From Clostridiales bacterium (GTDB taxonomy: Bacteria; Bacillota; Clostridia; Christensenellales; Aristaeellaceae), in the NCBI GenBank assembly GCA_004557805.1, contig SFFS01000034.1, positions 1 to 17,332 on the forward strand: a stretch of 17,332 nucleotides of DNA. Reading direction: 5' to 3'. The first letter of the stretch is position 1. Each line of letters begins with the position of its first letter. This document shows positions 13,781-17,332 of this stretch, one piece after another. Both the position numbers and the translations under genes were made by a program. Below the pieces are notes generated by a model that was not told where the DNA came from, searched no databases, and worked only from the letters and a program-made list of their open reading frames with translations.

Positions 13781-14944
13781 ATGAAAAACAAAAAAGTGAT
13801 TCTGATCGTTCTTGACAGCGTCGGCTGCGGCAACGCACCCGATGCGCGCCAGTATGGCGACGAAGGTGCGAACACACTGGGACATATTGCTGAAAAGGCG
13901 CAGCCGCGCCTTCCGAACATGGAGGCGATCGGCCTTGGAAACATTCCGGGGTCGGGGTTCGCGCCGGCCGCATGCCCGACGGGCCTGTACGGCCGCTGCA
14001 TCGAGCGCTCCGCCGGAAAGGATACGACGACCGGTCACTGGGAAATTGCCGGCCTGCCGCTCAAGACACCTTTCCCGACCTACCCCAACGGGTTCCCGGC
14101 CGACGTGATCGAGGCGTTTGAAAGGGCGACCGGCCGCGGCGTGCTGGGCAACCGCCCGGCCAGCGGCACGGCGATTCTCGATGAGCTGGGCGAAGAGCAC
14201 ATGCGCACCGGGAAGCTGATCGTCTATACCTCCGCCGACAGCGTGTTCCAAATCGCCGCGCATGAGGACATTGTGCCGCCGCAGGAGCTGTGGCACATCT
14301 GCGAGCAGGCGCGCGCCCTCCTGCAGGGCGAGCACGGCGTAGGGCGCGTCATCGCGCGACCGTTCATTGGAAAACCCGGCGCGTTTGTGCGCACCGGCAA
14401 CCGGCGCGATTTTTCGCTCACGCCGCCTTCCGATACGATGCTCGACGTGCTGAGCCGCGCCGGGCTGGACGTATGGGGCGTGGGCAAGATCGAAGATATT
14501 TTCGCGCATCGCGGGCTGACGCAATCCATCCATTCGGCGGGTAATCCCGCCTGCATCGAAACGCTGCTTTCGATGATGGAGAAGGACATGAACGGATTGA
14601 TTTTCGTCAATCTCGTCGATTTCGACTCCGTTTACGGCCATCGCCGCGATGTGGCGGGCTATGCGAAAGGGCTTGAGGAATTCGACGCGGCGCTGCCGCA
14701 GATTATGGCCCGCATGGGCGAAGATGATGTGCTGATGATGACGGCCGATCACGGCTGCGACCCGACCTATCGCGGCACCGACCATACGCGCGAGATGGTA
14801 CCGCTGCTGTGCTGGGGGCACGGGGTCAAATCGCAGGCGCTCGGCACGCGCGATACATACGGCGATATCGCCGCGACCATTCTGGAGCGCTTTGAGCTGA
14901 AGAACACGCTTTGCGGGACATCGTTCGCGGAGCTGCTGAAATAA
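13781..14944 (+). CDS. deoB: Phosphopentomutase
   Basis: DeoB interconverts ribose or deoxyribose 1-phosphate and 5-phosphate, linking nucleoside breakdown to central metabolism. The 387-residue length is typical. As an alkaline-phosphatase-superfamily enzyme it shows the first metal site VLDSVGCGN (Asp12), the phosphorylated-Thr loop KDTTTGHWE (Thr84 by comparison with Bacillus), YTSADSVFQIAAHE, LVDFDSVYGHRRD, and the metal-binding TADHGCDPTYRGTDHTRE. AGGAGG at 13770-13775 is 5 nt before the ATG. Only 15 nt separate it from the spo0A stop with no terminator, so it is likely co-transcribed with spo0A. It feeds on the product of the next gene, punA. Confidence 0.97.
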   Translation: MKNKKVILIVLDSVGCGNAPDARQYGDEGANTLGHIAEKAQPRLPNMEAIGLGNIPGSGFAPAACPTGLYGRCIERSAGKDTTTGHWEIAGLPLKTPFPTYPNGFPADVIEAFERATGRGVLGNRPASGTAILDELGEEHMRTGKLIVYTSADSVFQIAAHEDIVPPQELWHICEQARALLQGEHGVGRVIARPFIGKPGAFVRTGNRRDFSLTPPSDTMLDVLSRAGLDVWGVGKIEDIFAHRGLTQSIHSAGNPACIETLLSMMEKDMNGLIFVNLVDFDSVYGHRRDVAGYAKGLEEFDAALPQIMARMGEDDVLMMTADHGCDPTYRGTDHTREMVPLLCWGHGVKSQALGTRDTYGDIAATILERFELKNTLCGTSFAELLK

Positions 14945-14962
14945 CGCACGGAGGAACAGAAA

Positions 14963-15781
14963 ATGACGATGATTGAAAAAATCGACGCTGCGGCGAATGC
15001 AATCCGCGAGGCGTGCGGCGAAGCGGAAATCGGTCTGATTCTCGGTTCCGGTCTTGCCGGGAGTATTTCGCTGGAAAACGAAAAATCGATCGCCTATCAG
15101 GATATTCCCGAGTTCCCGGTTTCCACTGCGCCGGGGCATCGGAGCGAATGGGTGTGCGGCGAGCTGCACGGCAAGCGCGTGTGCCTGATGCGCGGCCGGT
15201 TCCACATGTACGAGGGATGGCCGATGGAGAAAATCGCCATGCCGATTCGCGTGATGAAGGGGCTGGGCGTGAAGGCGCTGATCGTAACGAACGCGGCGGG
15301 CGGCGTCAATCTCGGCTTTGAGCCGGGCGATCTGATGCTGATTGACGATACCATCAACTACAGCGGACTGAACCCGCTGATCGGCCAGAATCTCGATGAA
15401 TTTGGCCCGCGCTTTCCGGATATGTCGCGCGAGTTCGATCCGGAGTTCCTGAAAACCGCGTATGAAGTTGCCGCCAAACTCGGCATTTCGCTCCGCGAGG
15501 GCGTTTACATGTGGTTCAGCGGCCCGTCGTTTGAAACGCCGGCTGAAATTCGCATGGCGCGCACGCTCGGCGCGGACGCGGTGGGCATGAGTACCGTACC
15601 CGAGGTGATCGTGGCGCGGCATTGCGGCCTGCGCGTGCTGGGCGTTTCCTGCATTACGAACATGGCGGCTGGCATCCTCGATCAGCCGCTGACGCATCAG
15701 GAAGTGTTGGAAACCGGAGAAAGGGTCAAGGAAAAATTCAGCACGCTTATTGAAGGAATCGTCCGCGAAATGAAGCTGTAA
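14963..15781 (+). CDS. punA: Purine nucleoside phosphorylase (trimeric class)
   Basis: This enzyme splits inosine or guanosine with phosphate to give the base and ribose 1-phosphate, the substrate of the neighbouring DeoB. The 272 residues contain GSGLAG (28-33) for phosphate binding, TAPGHRSEW (His59), RGRFHMYEGW, VTNAAGGVN and GPSFETPAE (Glu191). CITNMAAG has Asn233, 42 residues after Glu191 as in human PNP. Glu plus Asn at these positions is the classic 6-oxopurine specificity pair, so inosine or guanosine is favoured over adenosine. GGAGG (14950-14954) is 8 nt before ATG 14963; ATG 14969 in frame is a less likely alternative. The deoB-punA-dacF order equals Bacillus drm-pupG-dacF. Confidence 0.95.
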   Translation: MTMIEKIDAAANAIREACGEAEIGLILGSGLAGSISLENEKSIAYQDIPEFPVSTAPGHRSEWVCGELHGKRVCLMRGRFHMYEGWPMEKIAMPIRVMKGLGVKALIVTNAAGGVNLGFEPGDLMLIDDTINYSGLNPLIGQNLDEFGPRFPDMSREFDPEFLKTAYEVAAKLGISLREGVYMWFSGPSFETPAEIRMARTLGADAVGMSTVPEVIVARHCGLRVLGVSCITNMAAGILDQPLTHQEVLETGERVKEKFSTLIEGIVREMKL

Positions 15782-15805
15782 AGCGCAAGATTGTCATAAA
15801 CCGCA

Positions 15806-15847
15806 AACCTCCCGCACAGAATGTATCAACTGATGCGGGAGGTTTTT
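15806..15847 (+). terminator. Terminator-like hairpin containing the dacF Shine-Dalgarno
   Basis: AACCTCCCGCA (15806-15816) pairs perfectly with TGCGGGAGGTT (15834-15844) around a 17-nt loop, followed by a T run (15843-15847). It fits an intrinsic terminator after punA. The 3' arm contains GGGAGG (15837-15842), the only plausible ribosome binding site for dacF at 15854. An upstream CCGCA (15801-15805) duplicates part of the 5' arm and could pair with TGCGG (15834-15838) instead, which would open the main stem. Confidence 0.75.
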
Positions 15848-15853
15848 CATGCC

Positions 15854-17005
15854 ATGAAGAAAAAAGCCGTCTGTCTGCTGCTGGGATGCCTGATTCTGTT
15901 TTCTTCGGCGCTGGCCGCGCCGCTTGAAGCTGCGCCGCCGCTCGAACTGCAATCCCCGAGTTATCTGCTGATGGAAGAATCGACGGGGGAGATCATCTGC
16001 GAGAAAAACGCGGACGAGCGCCGTCCGGTCGCCAGTGTGACAAAGCTGATGACGCTGCTGCTGACGTTCGAAGCGTTAGAGGACGGCTCTGTGCGGCTGG
16101 GCGACAGCGTGACCTGTTCCAAGAACGCGGCGGGCATGGGCGGTTCGCAGGCGCTGCTCGACGCGGGAAGCCAGTATAAGCTGGAAGATCTGCTGCGCTC
16201 GACGATTATCGCCAGCGCGAATGATTCCGCCGTGGCGCTGGCCGAGCACATCGCCGGGACGGAGGAAAATTTCGTCGATCGGATGAACGCGCGCGCAGCG
16301 CAGCTGGGCATGAACGATACGGCCTATCAGAATTGCACCGGCCTTCCGGCGAAGGGGCAGTTCACCACCGCACGCGATGTGGCGACGCTTTCGCGCGAGA
16401 TGGCGAATCACCCGGACTATTTTAAATACAGCACCGTCTGGATGGACACGCTGACGCATCCCGGCGGCCGCGTAACCGATTTGACGAACACTAACCGGCT
16501 CGTACGTTTCTATCAGGGATGCGACGGGTTCAAGACTGGCTCGACGAACGAGGCGCGCTACTGCATTTCCGCTACGGCCCGGCAGGGCGATATGCGGCTG
16601 ATTGCCGTGGTGCTCGGCGCGCCCGCCAGCCTCACGCGCTTTAACGAAGCGCGCAAACTGCTGGAATACGGATTTGCGTCATATCAGCTGCTGGAAGTGT
16701 GCAGCCAGGGCGACTTGCTGGAACAGAATGTTTCGGTTTCACGCGGCGGCGCAGACGCAGTCGGCGTGGCCGCCGGAGAAACGGCGAAACTGCTCGTGAA
16801 GAAGGGCGCTGAAAAGGGGCTTTCGCTCCAGGTAGCGCTGCCCGAGACGGTGAAGGCGCCCGTGCGCCGGAACGAAGTGCTGGGCGAAATTCGCGTGGTC
16901 AAGGATGGGAATATTGTGCGGACGCTGCCTGCCGTGGCGGCGGGGGACGTTGCCATGCCGGGATATCTGGAAGCGCTGATCCGAATTCTGAACGGTTGGC
17001 GGTAA
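15854..17005 (+). CDS. dacF: D-alanyl-D-alanine carboxypeptidase (DacF/PBP5 type)
   Basis: This penicillin-binding protein removes the terminal D-Ala from peptidoglycan stem peptides outside the membrane; Bacillus DacF acts in the forespore and tunes cortex cross-linking. The ATG at 15854 starts a clean signal peptide (MKKK, then a hydrophobic core to about residue 22); the in-frame ATGs at 15821 and 15833 fall in the loop of the hairpin and lack a ribosome binding site. The 383 residues contain the three active-site motifs: SVTK (Ser61-Lys64), SAND (Ser121-Asn123) and KTG (Lys227). A C-terminal PBP5-like beta domain occupies about 280-360. The last 20 residues (GYLEALIRILNGWR) could form an amphipathic membrane anchor. 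Position after deoB-punA matches Bacillus dacF, which supports the name over dacA or dacB. Confidence 0.93.
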   Translation: MKKKAVCLLLGCLILFSSALAAPLEAAPPLELQSPSYLLMEESTGEIICEKNADERRPVASVTKLMTLLLTFEALEDGSVRLGDSVTCSKNAAGMGGSQALLDAGSQYKLEDLLRSTIIASANDSAVALAEHIAGTEENFVDRMNARAAQLGMNDTAYQNCTGLPAKGQFTTARDVATLSREMANHPDYFKYSTVWMDTLTHPGGRVTDLTNTNRLVRFYQGCDGFKTGSTNEARYCISATARQGDMRLIAVVLGAPASLTRFNEARKLLEYGFASYQLLEVCSQGDLLEQNVSVSRGGADAVGVAAGETAKLLVKKGAEKGLSLQVALPETVKAPVRRNEVLGEIRVVKDGNIVRTLPAVAAGDVAMPGYLEALIRILNGWR

Positions 17006-17052
17006 AGAAAGGTTGCACAGACAATATAAGGAATATTTTCATAATATAACGC

Positions 17053-17070
17053 TATGATATTAAGTATCGA
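17053..17070. repeat. Upstream copy of a repeated dyad-like element
   Basis: TATGATATT (17053-17061) continues into AAGTATC, forming GATA-N5-TATC. An identical 9-mer occurs at 17123. The two copies flank the promoter at 17090-17117, one on each side, 70 nt apart. Possible operator half of a regulatory pair. Confidence 0.4.
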
Positions 17071-17089
17071 AAAAGCTCAAAAAATGCGC

Positions 17090-17117
17090 TTGAAAGCTTC
17101 TAAAAATCATATATAAT
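17090..17117 (+). promoter_or_regulatory. Near-consensus sigma-A promoter
   Basis: TTGAAA (17090-17095) and the perfect TATAAT (17112-17117) are separated by 16 nt. The predicted start point is near 17124, and the downstream gene begins at 17155 after GGAGGG (17142-17147). The surrounding 17006-17154 stretch is AT-rich and contains no terminator for dacF that I can see. Confidence 0.75.
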
Positions 17118-17122
17118 AGGGA

Positions 17123-17140
17123 TATGATATTTGATACCAT
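17123..17140. repeat. Downstream copy of a repeated dyad-like element
   Basis: TATGATATT (17123-17131) continues into TGATACCAT. Positions 17124-17140 form an imperfect palindrome, ATGATA-N5-TACCAT, one mismatch. It overlaps the expected transcription start, where a bound repressor would block initiation. See the matching copy at 17053. Confidence 0.4.
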
Positions 17141-17154
17141 TGGAGGGTAGCTAA

Positions 17155-17332
17155 ATGAAGAAGGCCGTTCTATTCATTTCTGTCACATTATTTATCGCAA
17201 CGTTAACAGTGACGGCTCTGTCTGAGGGCGTTATTCCATATTCCGCTAATTTAAACGGTCATGGCTTTAGCGATGTTGGTCGCGAAGAGCCGCAATATGT
17301 GGGAACGCGTGGATACTTGGTATATTGCGGCA
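17155..17332 (+). CDS. N-terminal part of a secreted protein of unknown function (runs off the window)
   Basis: The frame opens at ATG 17155, 7 nt after GGAGGG, and stays open for 59 codons to the window edge. The first residues are MKKAVLFISVTLFIATLTV, a basic start with a hydrophobic core typical of a signal peptide, with likely cleavage near ALS (about residue 23) or PYSA. The visible mature part (NLNGHGFSDVGREEPQYVG and beyond) matches no family I recognise. The gene is clearly more AT-rich than the rest of the window and uses A/T-ending codons (TTA, CTA, ATT, TCT), unlike dacF. It occupies the place where spoIIAA often follows dacF, and it does not resemble SpoIIAA. A recently acquired or lineage-specific gene is plausible. 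Confidence 0.7.
   Translation, partial: MKKAVLFISVTLFIATLTVTALSEGVIPYSANLNGHGFSDVGREEPQYVGTRGYLVYCG

Noticed and set aside
13352..15697. 781-codon minus-strand open frame opposite spo0A, deoB and punA
   Set aside because: It runs antisense across three confidently identified genes and has no motif of its own; typical GC-driven shadow.
1..17332. tRNA, rRNA, CRISPR array, insertion sequence or prophage genes
   Set aside because: I looked for cloverleaf-like segments, regularly spaced repeats, transposase or integrase motifs and terminal inverted repeats, and saw none I could support.

Overview
All recognisable genes lie on the + strand of a GC-rich genome. The gene set (murB-rapZ-whiA-HPr-like, spoIVB, spo0A and deoB-punA-dacF) points to an endospore-forming member of the Bacillota, most likely class Clostridia. 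The GC-rich third positions and the fused two-oxoacid dehydrogenase E1 suggest a gut-type high-GC clostridial lineage. That placement is inference; no rRNA gene is present to settle it.

Region 1 (1-3705): an orphan one-helix membrane protein with its own promoter and terminator is followed by a tightly packed murB-rapZ-whiA-HPr-like operon. The genes overlap by 1, 4 and 20 nt. This corresponds to the Bacillus yvcJ-yvcK-yvcL-crh cluster, but yvcK is missing and the last protein carries Arg at the HPr His15 position while keeping Ser46, as in Crh.

Region 2 (3706-9043): a promoter with an extended -10 drives a 2-oxoacid dehydrogenase complex in the order E2, E3, fused E1 alpha/beta. Region 3 (9044-11495): pgi, preceded by a structured 144-nt leader, then a secreted protein with two bacterial SH3 domains.

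Region 4 (11496-17005): a sporulation and nucleoside block. A strong terminator precedes a good sigma-G-type promoter and spoIVB. Another terminator and a sigma-H-like promoter precede a Spo0A-family regulator. This is followed after only 15 nt by deoB, then punA and dacF. The Spo0A homologue is the most striking item: its DNA-binding domain is well conserved, but Ser sits where the phosphoacceptor Asp should be. dacF starts just after a terminator-like hairpin that contains its only Shine-Dalgarno sequence.

Region 5 (17006-17332): an AT-rich stretch carries a near-consensus promoter flanked by a repeated dyad-like element and the start of a secreted protein gene, cut by the window edge. The spoIIA operon, often found right after dacF, is not seen here.

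Functionally the window joins cell-wall precursor synthesis (murB), amino-sugar or carbon regulation (rapZ, HPr-like), central carbon flux (pgi, 2-oxoacid dehydrogenase), nucleoside salvage (deoB, punA) and sporulation control and spore cortex functions (spo0A, spoIVB, dacF).
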